A program made the translations under genes and the position numbers. A stretch of 64,000 bases of DNA from Caballeronia pedi (GTDB lineage: Bacteria; Pseudomonadota; Gammaproteobacteria; Burkholderiales; Burkholderiaceae). The notes beneath the pieces are model-generated. The model made no database searches. It was given only the letters and a program-made list of their open reading frames with translations, and was not told where the DNA came from. Shown in pieces: positions 41,397 to 50,494 of the stretch; position 1 is the stretch's first letter; each line of letters opens with the position of its first letter. The stretch covers positions 1 through 64,000 of the forward strand of contig NZ_FCOE02000021.1 of the NCBI RefSeq assembly GCF_001544915.2, written 5' to 3'.

Positions 41397-42233
41397 ATGC
41401 CGTTCGTCACGACCAAAGATAACGTCGAGATTTTCTATAAGGACTGGGGGCCGAAGGACGCGCAACCCATCGTCTTTCATCATGGCTGGCCGCTTTCCTC
41501 GGATGACTGGGATGCGCAATTGCTGTTTTTCCTCCAGAAGGGATATCGGGTGGTCGCGCACGACCGGCGCGGGCACGGCCGCTCGTCGCAAGTCTCCGAT
41601 GGTCACGACATGGACCACTACGCCGCCGACGCCTTCGCAGTCGTCGAGGCGCTGGACCTGAAGAATGCCGTCCATATCGGGCACTCGACGGGCGGCGGCG
41701 AAGTCGCGCGATATGTGGCGAAGCACGGCGAGCCGTCGGGACGCGTTGCAAAGGCGGTGCTCGTCAGCGCGGTGCCGCCGCTGATGCTGAAGACCGAAGC
41801 CAATCCGGAAGGTCTGCCTATCGAAGTCTTCGACGGCTTCCGCAAGGCGCTGGCCGATAATCGCGCGCAGTTCTTCGTCGATGTTCCGGCGGGGCCGTTC
41901 TACGGATTCAACCGGTCGGGTGCGACCGTTCATCAGGGTGTCATTCAGAACTGGTGGCGTCAGGGCATGGAAGGCAGCGCGAAGGCGCATTACGAAGGCA
42001 TCAAGGCGTTCTCGGAGACGGACCAGACCGAAGACCTGAAGTCGATTTCCGTGCCGACGCTCGTGTTGCACGGTGAAGACGATCAGATCGTGCCTATCGC
42101 CGACGCGGCGTTGAAGTCCATCAAACTGCTGAAGAACGGCACGCTGAAGACTTATCCCGGCTTTTCGCATGGCATGCTGACGATCAACGCGGACGTCCTC
42201 AACGCCGACCTGCTCGCATTCGTGCAGTCCTGA
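41397..42233 (+). CDS. alpha/beta hydrolase, non-heme chloroperoxidase/arylesterase type
   Basis: 278 residues. The N-terminus (FVTTKDNVEIFYKDWG) and HHGWPLSSDDWD, DRRGHGRSS, nucleophile GHSTGGG (Ser97), the acid in LHGEDDQIVP and His in GFSHGM are the signature of cofactor-free haloperoxidases/arylesterases of the alpha/beta hydrolase fold. It may act as an esterase, perhydrolase or lactonase. A GAGG site lies seven bases before the ATG; the in-frame GTG four codons earlier is less likely. A terminator-like hairpin follows the gene. Confidence 0.9.
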   Translation: MPFVTTKDNVEIFYKDWGPKDAQPIVFHHGWPLSSDDWDAQLLFFLQKGYRVVAHDRRGHGRSSQVSDGHDMDHYAADAFAVVEALDLKNAVHIGHSTGGGEVARYVAKHGEPSGRVAKAVLVSAVPPLMLKTEANPEGLPIEVFDGFRKALADNRAQFFVDVPAGPFYGFNRSGATVHQGVIQNWWRQGMEGSAKAHYEGIKAFSETDQTEDLKSISVPTLVLHGEDDQIVPIADAALKSIKLLKNGTLKTYPGFSHGMLTINADVLNADLLAFVQS

Positions 42234-42249
42234 CCCCGGAAACGATGGA

Positions 42250-42273
42250 CGAGCCGGTAGTCATGCCGGCTCG
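42250..42273 (+). terminator. hairpin after the alpha/beta hydrolase gene
   Basis: CGAGCCGG (42250-42257), 8-nt loop, CCGGCTCG (42266-42273). The following CTCTAATC is only weakly T-rich, so termination may be partial. Confidence 0.55.
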
Positions 42274-42446
42274 CTCTAATCGACCTTCTTTCCCGAACAC
42301 ATCTTTTTTCGAGGGCGAACTACGTTCGCTCTTCATCCGCACGCCTATTGTTCGGCCACGCCGTCAACATTGTTCAAGGCACGGTGCTTTTTCCCAAACC
42401 GGGCGCGGCCTAAAGTGGTCGGCTTCTATCCAGCATCAATGTCACC

Positions 42447-43685
42447 ATGCAAATCGATACACCTGCAAATCCAATATCGTTAGAAACAGGTTCGACGTCG
42501 GTGCGTCAATGGCTTGCGGTCATCGCTGTCGCCGTGAGCGCGTTCGCGTTCGTGACGGCGGAGTTTCTGCCGGTCGGCCTGCTGCCGCAGATCGCGCAGG
42601 ATCTCGGCGTATCGACCGGCGTCGCGGGCCTGATGGTCACGACACCCGGCGTCATGGCGGCGATCTTCGCGCCGACGCTCATCGTCAGTGCAGGCCGCAT
42701 GGACCGCCGATACGTCTTCCTGCTGCTCACCGCAGTGCTGCTGATTGCGAACATCGTGTGCGCCGTCTCGACGAGCATGCCGGTCATGCTGATCGGACGG
42801 GCCTTGCTCGGCGCCGCGCTGGGCGGCTTCTGGACGCTCGCGACCGCCGCCGCACCGCGCCTCGTGCAGGCCAAGGATGCCGCCAGAGCGACCGCCACCA
42901 TTCTGACGGGCGTCACCTGCGCGACGGTCATCGGCGTGCCGCTCGGGACATTCATCGCGTCGTTCGCGTCGTGGCGTCTGTCGTTCGCCGCCACGGCGGG
43001 ACTCGTGGCGGTCGCGCTGGTCGCGCAAGCGTTGCTGGTGCCTTCGCTGCCGTCGGCGTCGGCGTTGCGCATCGCCGATTTCAAAACGCTGCTGCGACGC
43101 CCTCACACGCGCATGAGCATGCTGATGGTCGCGCTCGTATTCGGCGCGCACTTTTCGACCTACACGTACATCGCGCCGCTGCTCGAACAGGATTTTTCGT
43201 TGAGCACGATCACGCTCCTGCTGTTCGGCTTCGGGCTCATCGGCTTTTTCTCGAATGCGTTGATGTCGATGGCGGTCTCGAACCACCTCAAGAAGTCCGT
43301 CGCAGTGATGGTCCTGCTGCTGCTCGGCGCGCTGTCGTCGATGTTGCTGCTCGAACACTCGACCATCGGCGAGACTGCGGGAATGCTGCTGTGGGGAATC
43401 GCGTTCGGCGCGCTGCCGCTGTGCTTCAGCGTGTGGATTCAGCGTGGCACGGCGGACTTGCCCGAAGCCGGTTCGGCGATGTTCGTCAGCATCATCCAGG
43501 TCGCGATCGCGGCGGGTTCGGCGGTGGGCGGCGCGATCGTCGACCGCGCGGGCGTACACGCCGACTTCACGCTGGGACTCGGGCTTGCGGTGCTCGGACT
43601 GGTGACGCTTCAGCGCCTCGCCGCAATGGAACGGCCGGCAACGAACGCGTCATTCAAGCAAACGTGCGACGCGTCACTTGACTGA
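42447..43685 (+). CDS. MFS transporter, DHA1 family (NepI/AraJ-like efflux)
   Basis: 412 residues, about 12 membrane segments. The N-terminus AFAFVTAEFLPVGLLPQIAQ is typical of DHA1-type purine-nucleoside and sugar efflux pumps (motif D1-like TEFLPVGLLP). It is a proton-driven exporter of small molecules; the substrate is unknown. The start at 42447 has no strong ribosome binding site but matches the expected N-terminus. It is convergent with another MFS gene; the last 12 bp overlap. Confidence 0.86.
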   Translation: MQIDTPANPISLETGSTSVRQWLAVIAVAVSAFAFVTAEFLPVGLLPQIAQDLGVSTGVAGLMVTTPGVMAAIFAPTLIVSAGRMDRRYVFLLLTAVLLIANIVCAVSTSMPVMLIGRALLGAALGGFWTLATAAAPRLVQAKDAARATATILTGVTCATVIGVPLGTFIASFASWRLSFAATAGLVAVALVAQALLVPSLPSASALRIADFKTLLRRPHTRMSMLMVALVFGAHFSTYTYIAPLLEQDFSLSTITLLLFGFGLIGFFSNALMSMAVSNHLKKSVAVMVLLLLGALSSMLLLEHSTIGETAGMLLWGIAFGALPLCFSVWIQRGTADLPEAGSAMFVSIIQVAIAAGSAVGGAIVDRAGVHADFTLGLGLAVLGLVTLQRLAAMERPATNASFKQTCDASLD

Positions 43686-44927
43686 AGCGCTGCAGGCAGG
43701 CTGACGACTGATGCGCAGGGTCACGATGAGGCAAAGCGCGAGCAGGACGCCGACATACGCCGTAACGGCGGGCCACGCGCCATGCTGCCAGAACGAGCCG
43801 CCCACCGAGCCCAGCACGCTCGATCCGACGTAGTACGCCAGCAAATAGAGCGATGCCGCGTGACCCTTGGCGGAGCCGGCCAGTTGCCCGACCCATCCGC
43901 TGGCTACCGAGTGAGTCACGAAAAAGCCAATCGTGATGAGCACGATGCCGGCGACGACAGCGGCGATCGAAACGAAGAGCGTCAGTACGACGCCCACGGC
44001 GAACAATAGAACGCCGCTGACCAGAACGGGCGCGCGACCGAGCCTGTCGGCAAGCGCGCCCGCGCTCGACGACGACACCATGCCGAACAGATAGGCGCCG
44101 AAGATCAGACCGCATTCCGTCGCACTCAGGTTGAACGGCTTCGCCATGAGCCGGAACGCGGCGTAGTTGTAGATCGTGACGAACGCGCCCATCACGAGAA
44201 AGCCGATCGCGAAGACCAATGGCAGGCGAGCGTGCAGAAGTTGTGCGCGCCATAGCAGGAGATGATGTCGAAGCGTCAGATCGGTGCGCTTGATAAAGCG
44301 GCGCGACGGCGGAAGCAACATCACGAACGCGACGGCTGCGAGCAGGTCGACGAGACCGATGGTCATCATCGCGGTTCGCCAGGAAAAGTATTCCTCCAGC
44401 GCGCTCATGCCGATGCGACCGATCATGCCGCCGAAGGCTGTTCCGCCGACGTAAAGGCCCATCGAGAAACCGAGTCCCTCAGCCGCGATCTCTTCGGCGA
44501 GATACGCCATGGCGACGGCAGGGACGCCGCCAAGCGCGAATCCTTCCAGCGCGCGCCACGTCAGCATCCAGTGCCAGCTCGGCGCGCTCGCCGCAAGCAT
44601 GTTGAACAGCGCCGCGAGGGTCATCGATGCGAACATCAGTCCGCGTCGCCCGACACGTTCGGACAAGGCGCCCGCGCAAAGAATGGACAGCGCGAGAAAT
44701 CCCGTTGACAGCGACAGCGAAAGTGAACTCGCCGCTGCGCCAATATTGAACTGCTGCGCGAAGGCAGGAAGCAGCGGTTGAACGCAATAAAGAAGCGAGA
44801 ACGTCGAAAAGCCGGCAAGAAAAAGCGCGACCGCAATACGCCGATACGCCGCCGAACTCGGCAATACGCCGATTGGCAGCGTGGGGCGTTGTGGTGTCAC
44901 CAGCGTTGAGAATGAGGGCGAAGACAT
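43674..44927 (-). CDS. MFS transporter (YnfM-like)
   Basis: 417 residues from the ATG at 44927, with 12 predicted membrane helices. STFSLLYCVQPLLPAFAQQF at TM1 and GALSERVGRRGLM (MFS motif A) are typical of the YnfM/YdeE branch of drug and metabolite exporters. No ribosome binding site is visible; an ATG 11 codons upstream is an alternative. Divergent from a LysR gene with an inverted repeat between them, so probably regulated by that protein. Confidence 0.86.
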   Translation of the reverse strand: MSSPSFSTLVTPQRPTLPIGVLPSSAAYRRIAVALFLAGFSTFSLLYCVQPLLPAFAQQFNIGAAASSLSLSLSTGFLALSILCAGALSERVGRRGLMFASMTLAALFNMLAASAPSWHWMLTWRALEGFALGGVPAVAMAYLAEEIAAEGLGFSMGLYVGGTAFGGMIGRIGMSALEEYFSWRTAMMTIGLVDLLAAVAFVMLLPPSRRFIKRTDLTLRHHLLLWRAQLLHARLPLVFAIGFLVMGAFVTIYNYAAFRLMAKPFNLSATECGLIFGAYLFGMVSSSSAGALADRLGRAPVLVSGVLLFAVGVVLTLFVSIAAVVAGIVLITIGFFVTHSVASGWVGQLAGSAKGHAASLYLLAYYVGSSVLGSVGGSFWQHGAWPAVTAYVGVLLALCLIVTLRISRQPACSASVK

Positions 44928-44975
44928 TGTGCGTGCTCGGCTTATCGGGAACAGACTCATTCTTGCCAAAGTCAA

Positions 44976-44996
44976 TTCATATGTCCAATATATGAA
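44976..44996. promoter_or_regulatory. LysR-type operator between MFS and LysR genes
   Basis: TTCATAT (44976-44982) and ATATGAA (44990-44996) form a perfect 7-bp inverted repeat with a 7-bp spacer, and include the T-N11-A pattern recognised by LysR-family proteins. Confidence 0.7.
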
Positions 44997-45063
44997 ACCA
45001 TGCCGAGCGATATGTTTCGCCACTGGCTCGAATGCCGCACGTTTTTGCAAGGAGATCGAATCG

Positions 45064-45942
45064 ATGGAGCTTCGACATCTACGCTACTTTCTGGCAGTGG
45101 CCGAGTCGGCGAATTTCACGAGGGCGGCTGAAGTTCTCGGGATAGGCCAGCCGCCGCTCAGTCAACAGATCAAGGCGCTCGAAAAGGAACTCGACGTCGA
45201 GTTGTTCAAGCGCACTGCGCGTGGCGCGGATCTGACCGAGGCGGGGCGAGTATTCGCCGACGAAGCTCGACGCGTATTGGCCGATGCCGAGCGCGCCGCA
45301 CGCGCCGCAAAACGTGCGGCACGCGGCGAAACCGGGCACCTGCGCGTAGGTTTCACCGGCACCGCGGCGTTCAACGAACACGTATCGGGCCTGATTCGCG
45401 AATTTCGCGAAGCGTATCCCGATGCTGAACTGACCTTGCATGAAGCGGCCTCCGGCCTCCTTCTGGGCGGCCTCGAAGCGGGGCAGCTCGACATCGCCAT
45501 CGTTCGGCCGGAAAGGCGAATCGCCGACGTCCTGCAACAGAAGGACTGGCAGGTCGAGCCGATGCTGGTCGCGCTACCCGTCGCTCATCCGCTTGTGTCG
45601 CGCAAACGGATCGGTCTCGCGGAACTCGCCGACGAACCCTTCGTGCAAGTGCCGCGCGAAGCCGGCGGCGCGCTATTCGACGACATCGTCGCGGCATGCG
45701 CCGAAGCGGGTTTCGAACCGCGACTGGCCCAGCGCGCGCCGCAGATGGCGTCCGCTGTTACGCTCGTCGCGGCGGGGCTCGGCATCTCCATCGTGCCGAA
45801 AGCCATCACGCAGGTGCGGGTGCCGGGCGTCGTCTATAGACCTCTGGTGGCGCGAGGACTTCGCGCGCGACTGGCGGTGGCGTCGCGGCGCGATGATTCG
45901 TCGGCCGTGGTACGCAACTTTCTCGCGCTCGCCTGGAAATGA
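45064..45942 (+). CDS. LysR-family transcriptional regulator (BenM/CatR-like)
   Basis: 292 residues. The N-terminal winged helix begins MELRHLRYFLAVAESANFTR and continues LGIGQPPLSQQIKALEKEL. The effector domain begins LRVGFTGTAAFNE. The LRYFLAVAE start and IGQPPLSQQI are shared with BenM/CatM/CatR-type regulators of aromatic and efflux genes. AGGAGA is eight bases before the ATG. Its likely target is the divergent MFS gene. Confidence 0.9.
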   Translation: MELRHLRYFLAVAESANFTRAAEVLGIGQPPLSQQIKALEKELDVELFKRTARGADLTEAGRVFADEARRVLADAERAARAAKRAARGETGHLRVGFTGTAAFNEHVSGLIREFREAYPDAELTLHEAASGLLLGGLEAGQLDIAIVRPERRIADVLQQKDWQVEPMLVALPVAHPLVSRKRIGLAELADEPFVQVPREAGGALFDDIVAACAEAGFEPRLAQRAPQMASAVTLVAAGLGISIVPKAITQVRVPGVVYRPLVARGLRARLAVASRRDDSSAVVRNFLALAWK

Positions 45943-46050
45943 GTGCGACCGTGCGGCGCAGAAAAAGAGCGAGCGGAAAGACGGCCTATAATTACGGCAC
46001 TATTCCCTTAGGCCGATCGACTAAAGCATCGGCGATAGATTCCCAAAGCT

Positions 46051-46398
46051 ATGGCATATAAGAGCATCGAAATCGCTCAACTGCGCGCGCAGCAGGAAGC
46101 ATTGAATAAACAACTGGCTGAAGCCAAAGAGCGCGAGACGCGCCAGGTGATGATCGAGATCGTGCAGAAGATGCGCGAGTACGGCATCTCCATCAACGAA
46201 CTGATGGGCCGCAAGTCCGGCGCTCAGCCGGATGAACCCTCCGCGAAATATCGCGACCCGGCTAGCGGCTCGACATGGAGCGGCCGCGGGCGAGCGCCCG
46301 CCTGGATCGTCGGCAAGGATCGCGACGCATTCCTGGCCGACAAGGGCGCCGCGGCCAGGGCAATGGTGCAAGCGGCGCTGTTTCCCGAAGGACATTGA
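46051..46398 (+). CDS. H-NS-family nucleoid-associated protein
   Basis: 115 residues. The N-terminal half is a predicted coiled coil for oligomerisation (IAQLRAQQEALNKQLAEAKE), then a flexible linker, then the DNA-binding segment KYRDPASGSTWSGRGRAPAW, a match to the Bv3F/BpH3-type H-NS proteins of betaproteobacteria with the core loop GRGRAP. It would bind AT-rich DNA and silence genes. A TATAAT sequence lies at 45987-45992, but without a clear -35. No ribosome binding site is obvious. Monocistronic. Confidence 0.92.
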   Translation: MAYKSIEIAQLRAQQEALNKQLAEAKERETRQVMIEIVQKMREYGISINELMGRKSGAQPDEPSAKYRDPASGSTWSGRGRAPAWIVGKDRDAFLADKGAAARAMVQAALFPEGH

Positions 46399-46422
46399 AT
46401 CCCCGGGCAACGGCGACGTTGC

Positions 46423-46899
46423 TCAGGCGCACAGTGGATGAAGAAGCGGCTTCGCAATCCGCAGGTAATCGGCCGAATCGAGAATCATCGATCTGTCGAG
46501 TCGTCCGGCGTTGAAAGCAATCTCTTCGAAGTCACCGGTCAGCGCCGGATCGACGATCAGTTTGATCGACGGCGAAAGCGAGAACGGCGGAATGGCGCCG
46601 ATCGCGCATCCGGTTTCACGTTGCGCTTCATCGGGTGACGCGAGCGTGGCTTTTTTGAGTCCCGCCGCCGCCGCTACTTTTCTGAAGTCCAGCTTTTTGT
46701 CGCCGGGAAGGATGGCGAGGACCAGCGCCTGATCGTCGGCTTTGCTCTTGCAGAGCATGGCCTTCGCACCTTGCCCCGGCGCCGTTCCACGAATGGCGGC
46801 GACCACGTCGCACCGCCCTTCGGCAGGATGTTCGAGCACGCGAAAGCGGGCTTGTTCGCGTTCGAGCAATGCAATCAGCTTCTCGAATACGGTCGACAT
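46423..46899 (-). CDS. YbaK/EbsC-family aminoacyl-tRNA deacylase
   Basis: 158 residues from the ATG at 46899. It has the YbaK/ProX editing fold: KAMLCKSKADDQALVLAILPGDKKLDFRKV (read as overlapping motifs) with the conserved catalytic-region Lys, and GCAIGAIPPFSL. Family members hydrolyse mischarged tRNAs (Cys-, Ala- or Ser-tRNAPro types) in trans. GGAG lies eight bases upstream, within the end of the preceding dehydratase gene; only 5 bp separate the two, so they form an operon. Confidence 0.85.
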   Translation of the reverse strand: MSTVFEKLIALLEREQARFRVLEHPAEGRCDVVAAIRGTAPGQGAKAMLCKSKADDQALVLAILPGDKKLDFRKVAAAAGLKKATLASPDEAQRETGCAIGAIPPFSLSPSIKLIVDPALTGDFEEIAFNAGRLDRSMILDSADYLRIAKPLLHPLCA

Positions 46900-46904
46900 G
46901 GCGT

Positions 46905-47873
46905 TCACTCCGCCGTCAGCGCACAGAACCGCTCGAGGTCGACATTGCCGCCGCTCAGGATCACGCCGACGCGCTTGCCTGTGAGCGCATCCTTCCGATT
47001 CAGCGCGGCAGCCAGTCCGAGACATCCGGTCGGTTCCACGAGCATTTTCATGCGTGAGGCGAAAAACTTCATCGCGCTCACGAGCTCGGCGTCGGTGGCG
47101 GTGAGGATGTCATCGACGTCGCGTCTGATGATGCCGAACGTGTAGTTGCCGAGATGCTGGGTCTGCGCGCCGTCCGCGATGGTCTTCGGTGTGTCGATGT
47201 GCACGATCTCACCGCTCCTGAAGGACTGCTGCCCGTCGTTGCCGGCTTCCGGTTCGACGCCATAGAGCACGCACTGCGGCGCGAGCGCGCGCGTCGAGAG
47301 CGCCGTTCCGGACAGAAGTCCGCCGCCGCCCAGCGGTACGAACAAATAGTCCAGCGCGCCGACTTCCTCGAACAGTTCTTTCGCGGCGGTGCCCTGTCCC
47401 GACAGGATGTCCGGATGGTCGTACGGCGGAATCAGCGTGAGTCCCTTTTCTTCGGCGAGACGGCGGCCGATTGCTTCGCGGTCTTCGGTGTAGCGGTCGA
47501 ACGAAACGACCGTCGCGCCGTAGCCCTTCGTGGCGGCGACCTTGCTGGCAGGTGCATCGTGCGGCATCACGATGGTGGTCGGAACGCCGAGAATCTTCGC
47601 GGACAGCGCAATGCCCTGAGCGTGATTGCCGGAGGAGAATGCGACCACGCCAGCCTCGCGCTGCGCGGGCGAAAACTTCGAGAGCGCATTGAATGCGCCG
47701 CGAAACTTGAAGGCGCCCATGCGCTGGAAGTTCTCGCACTTGAAGAAAACTTCGGCGCCGATGATTTCGTTCAGCGTGCGCGATGTCTGAACCGGCGTGC
47801 GATGCGCGACGCCCGCGATGCGGGAGGCGGCGGCTTCGACGTCGGCATAGGTCGGAAGCTCAGGAGTGTTCAT
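46905..47873 (-). CDS. PLP-dependent threo-3-hydroxyaspartate/threonine dehydratase
   Basis: 322 residues, fold-type II PLP enzyme. The Schiff-base Lys lies in GAFKFRGAFNA, the phosphate-binding loop is GGGGLLSG, and SSGNHAQGIA is the substrate loop. It resembles short threonine/serine dehydratases and L-threo-3-hydroxyaspartate ammonia-lyases; it lacks the ACT regulatory domain of IlvA. It would release ammonia and a 2-oxoacid. The ATG has GGAACG nine bases upstream. Divergent from a YheO-type regulator with a clean inverted repeat in between; that regulator type often controls such dehydratases. Confidence 0.88.
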   Translation of the reverse strand: MNTPELPTYADVEAAASRIAGVAHRTPVQTSRTLNEIIGAEVFFKCENFQRMGAFKFRGAFNALSKFSPAQREAGVVAFSSGNHAQGIALSAKILGVPTTIVMPHDAPASKVAATKGYGATVVSFDRYTEDREAIGRRLAEEKGLTLIPPYDHPDILSGQGTAAKELFEEVGALDYLFVPLGGGGLLSGTALSTRALAPQCVLYGVEPEAGNDGQQSFRSGEIVHIDTPKTIADGAQTQHLGNYTFGIIRRDVDDILTATDAELVSAMKFFASRMKMLVEPTGCLGLAAALNRKDALTGKRVGVILSGGNVDLERFCALTAE

Positions 47874-47913
47874 GGCAAACGTTCCAGGGTGAAATCGGCT
47901 GTTCTGAAAATTA

Positions 47914-47929
47914 TGTCCAAAACTGGACA
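47914..47929. promoter_or_regulatory. TGTCCA-N4-TGGACA operator between dehydratase and YheO-type regulator
   Basis: The perfect 6-bp inverted repeat TGTCCA-AAAC-TGGACA lies 41 bp upstream of the dehydratase start and 106 bp upstream of the regulator, in an A/T-rich promoter region. Confidence 0.6.
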
Positions 47930-48034
47930 AAAAATCAAGATTACGATTGCGGGCAGCGGTAGGGACATCCACCAGCTTTCCGAGGAAGCGTGCCACGCTA
48001 TACAATAAACCTAAATTTTGATGAAACGTCCAGA

Positions 48035-48667
48035 ATGGCAAAAATCAAGCTGACCAGCGAGCAGCAGGTGATCCTCGATCAGGTCAAGCACATCGCGGCG
48101 GGGCTTGGCGAGACGCTGGCTCCGTTTACCGAAGTCGTGGTCCATGATCTGCGGACACCGAAGCATGCCATCCTGGCAATCCACAACAATCTGTCCGGGC
48201 GGCGGGTTGGCGATCCGGCGACCGAACTCGGCCTCGCGCGGCTTGCGGACGACGACTATCCTCAAGTCCTTGCGAACTACGCAAACCGGTTGGCGGACGG
48301 GCGTCAGGCCAAGAGCACGTCCATCGGAATCAAGGATTCGGACGGGCACTATTTCGCTGCGCTGTGTCTGAATGTCGACGTGACGCTCTTTCGCAGCATC
48401 ACGACGTTGCTGGAGCAGTTTTCGGTTCCGAAGGACGGCGTCGTCAATGAGACGCTCGACCCGTCGAACGCGAAATCGCTGCGCGAGCGTATCGACAAGT
48501 TCGCGATCAGCCTCGCGACCACACCGCAGGCGTTACGCACGGACCAACGCAGGGCGCTGATGCAGGCGCTGAAGGACGAGGGATTTCTGGAGTTGCGCCG
48601 GTCCATGGAGACGGTCGCGCAGCATTTGGGCGTGTCGCGCGCGACCGTGTACAACGACGCCAGGTAA
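48035..48667 (+). CDS. YheO-like PAS-domain transcriptional regulator
   Basis: 210 residues. The N-terminal YheO-type PAS-like domain (EVVVHDLRTPKHAILAIHNN, then KSTSIGIKDSDGHYFAALCL) is followed by a C-terminal helix-turn-helix ending in VAQHLGVSRATVYNDAR. Members of this family act as local regulators of amino-acid-degrading enzymes. It is divergent from the PLP dehydratase, so a regulator-target pair is likely. The start at 48035 is chosen by family length; there is no strong ribosome binding site. It converges on modC with 2 bp between stop codons. Confidence 0.85.
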   Translation: MAKIKLTSEQQVILDQVKHIAAGLGETLAPFTEVVVHDLRTPKHAILAIHNNLSGRRVGDPATELGLARLADDDYPQVLANYANRLADGRQAKSTSIGIKDSDGHYFAALCLNVDVTLFRSITTLLEQFSVPKDGVVNETLDPSNAKSLRERIDKFAISLATTPQALRTDQRRALMQALKDEGFLELRRSMETVAQHLGVSRATVYNDAR

Positions 48668-48669
48668 GT

Positions 48670-49746
48670 TCAATCGAGCAAGGCGACAGATTTCACCTGA
48701 GCCCAGACCTCTTGGCCCTTCGTGAGATCGAGCGTCTTCCTGGACCGTTCCGTTATGCGTGCGAGGAGCGGTGTCTTGCCCAAGTGGAGCTGTACCAGGA
48801 CGTGACCGGCGGGATCGGTGGGTACGATATCCGTTACGACGCCTGGTAACAGATTGAGGATGCTCGTCGCAGCGGGTTTCTCCAGCGTGAGACTGACATC
48901 GCGCGCATGCACACGACATCGCAGCCGCCGGCCGATCGCTTCCGGCCGCATGGCGACATAGACGCTTCCCCCGGCGAAATCCAGTCGCGTCAGGTGATCA
49001 TCGTCATGGGCGCCGACGACCGTTTCGAGCACCACGCCGGCATCGTCGGCGAAGGCTTGCGGGAGGTCTGCACGGGCCAGCGTTTCGGTCAGCGGACCGC
49101 TGGCGACGGCCTTGCCTGCATCGAGCAGCACGAGATGGTCGGCCAGCCGCGCCACTTCATCCGGCGAATGACTCACGTAGATGATGGGAATCGACAGCTC
49201 GTCGTGCAGCCGTTCGAGATACGGAAGGATTTCCTGCTTCCGTTTGAGGTCGAGAGCGGCAAGCGGCTCGTCCATCAGCAGCAACCGGGGCGCGGTCAGC
49301 AACGCCCGCGCGATGGCGACGCGCTGACGCTCTCCGCCTGACAGGCCAGCGGGCCGGCGCTTCAGGAGGTCGCCAATCCCGAGCAGTTCGGTGATATCCG
49401 ACGGCTTGAAGCGCCGTTCCGAATCCGCGATGCGCTTGAGGCCGAAATTCAGATTGCCCTGCACGTCGAGATGTTCGAACAGGCTTGCTTCCTGAAAGAC
49501 ATAGCCAAGCGAGCGCCGAAACGTTGGTACGAAGATGTCGCGGGCGTCGTCCTGCCAGACGACATCGCCGAGTCCGACGTAGCCGTTCGGGGCACGCTCG
49601 AGTCCGGCGATGGCGCGAAGCAGCGTCGTCTTTCCAGAGCCGGAGTGGCCGAAGAGCGCGGTGACACCGCGACCCGGCAGTTCGAGATCGACGTCGAGCT
49701 GGAACGCTCCCCGATCGATGCAGACAGTCGCGCGAATGTGATTCAT
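48670..49746 (-). CDS. modC: molybdate ABC transporter ATP-binding protein ModC
   Basis: 358 residues. ABC ATPase with Walker A GHSGSGKT, signature LSGGERQRVAIARAL and Walker B LLLMDEPLAALD. A C-terminal Mop (molybdate-binding) domain follows from about residue 290. It powers ModB for molybdate import. The ATG overlaps the modB stop codon (ATGA), so translation is coupled. It is the last gene of modABC. Confidence 0.95.
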   Translation of the reverse strand: MNHIRATVCIDRGAFQLDVDLELPGRGVTALFGHSGSGKTTLLRAIAGLERAPNGYVGLGDVVWQDDARDIFVPTFRRSLGYVFQEASLFEHLDVQGNLNFGLKRIADSERRFKPSDITELLGIGDLLKRRPAGLSGGERQRVAIARALLTAPRLLLMDEPLAALDLKRKQEILPYLERLHDELSIPIIYVSHSPDEVARLADHLVLLDAGKAVASGPLTETLARADLPQAFADDAGVVLETVVGAHDDDHLTRLDFAGGSVYVAMRPEAIGRRLRCRVHARDVSLTLEKPAATSILNLLPGVVTDIVPTDPAGHVLVQLHLGKTPLLARITERSRKTLDLTKGQEVWAQVKSVALLD

Positions 49747-50423
49747 CCTTCGCGGCCTCGCACGGTCTGGGGACTCAACGTGTACAGCAGCAGCAAGACG
49801 ACGAAGCTGAAGATCACCATGCACCCCGCCAGCCAGTGGCTCGCGGTGTATTCCATCGCCTCGACATGATCGAAAAGCTGCACCGAGACCACGCGTGTCT
49901 TGTTTGGAATGTTGCCGCCGATCATCAGAACGACGCCGAATTCGCCGACTGTGTGAGCGAACGCCAGGATCGAGCCGGACAGAAAACCCGGTTTGGCCAA
50001 CGGAACGGCGACCGACCAGAAGGTTTCCCAAGGGCTGGCGCGAAGGGTCGCGGCGACTTCGAGCGGACGATCACCGATAGCTTCGAACGCGCCCTGTACC
50101 GGTTGAACCATGAACGGAAACGAATAGAAAACGGATGCGATGACGAGGCCTGGAAACGTGAAGGGCAAAACGCCGAGGCCCAATGATTCCGTCAGCTTGC
50201 CGACCGGCCCGTTCGGTCCCAACGTCAACAGGAGATAGAAGCCCAGGACGGTGGGCGGAAGAACGAGCGGCAGCGCGACCACCGCCGCGAAAGCGCCTTT
50301 CAGCCGCGAGCGCGTGCGGGCGAGCCACCATGCAACCGGAGTGCCGACAAGGAGGAGGAGAACGGTGACGACGCTTGCCAGTTTGAGCGTCAGCAGAATG
50401 GCCGCGAAGTCGTTTGAATCCAT
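49743..50423 (-). CDS. modB: molybdate ABC transporter permease ModB
   Basis: 226 residues with about five or six membrane helices. The binding-protein-dependent transport motif appears as EVAATLRASPWETFWSVAVP, the EAA loop that docks with ModC. AFAHTVGEFGVVLMIGGNIP near the C-terminus is typical of ModB. Lies 71 bp after modA, behind a large hairpin. Confidence 0.95.
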   Translation of the reverse strand: MDSNDFAAILLTLKLASVVTVLLLLVGTPVAWWLARTRSRLKGAFAAVVALPLVLPPTVLGFYLLLTLGPNGPVGKLTESLGLGVLPFTFPGLVIASVFYSFPFMVQPVQGAFEAIGDRPLEVAATLRASPWETFWSVAVPLAKPGFLSGSILAFAHTVGEFGVVLMIGGNIPNKTRVVSVQLFDHVEAMEYTASHWLAGCMVIFSFVVLLLLYTLSPQTVRGREG

Positions 50424-50442
50424 ATGTTTTCTGATTGCACGG

Positions 50443-50475
50443 GTGGCCGCAGGGACACGAGATTATCGCGGCCAC
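50443..50475 (-). repeat. 8-bp inverted repeat between modA and modB
   Basis: GTGGCCGC (50443-50450) and GCGGCCAC (50468-50475) flank 17 nt. There is no T-run. A stem here could stabilise the upstream modA message so that the binding protein is made in excess. Confidence 0.5.
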
Positions 50476-50494
50476 ACCATTTCCGTAACCGGAT

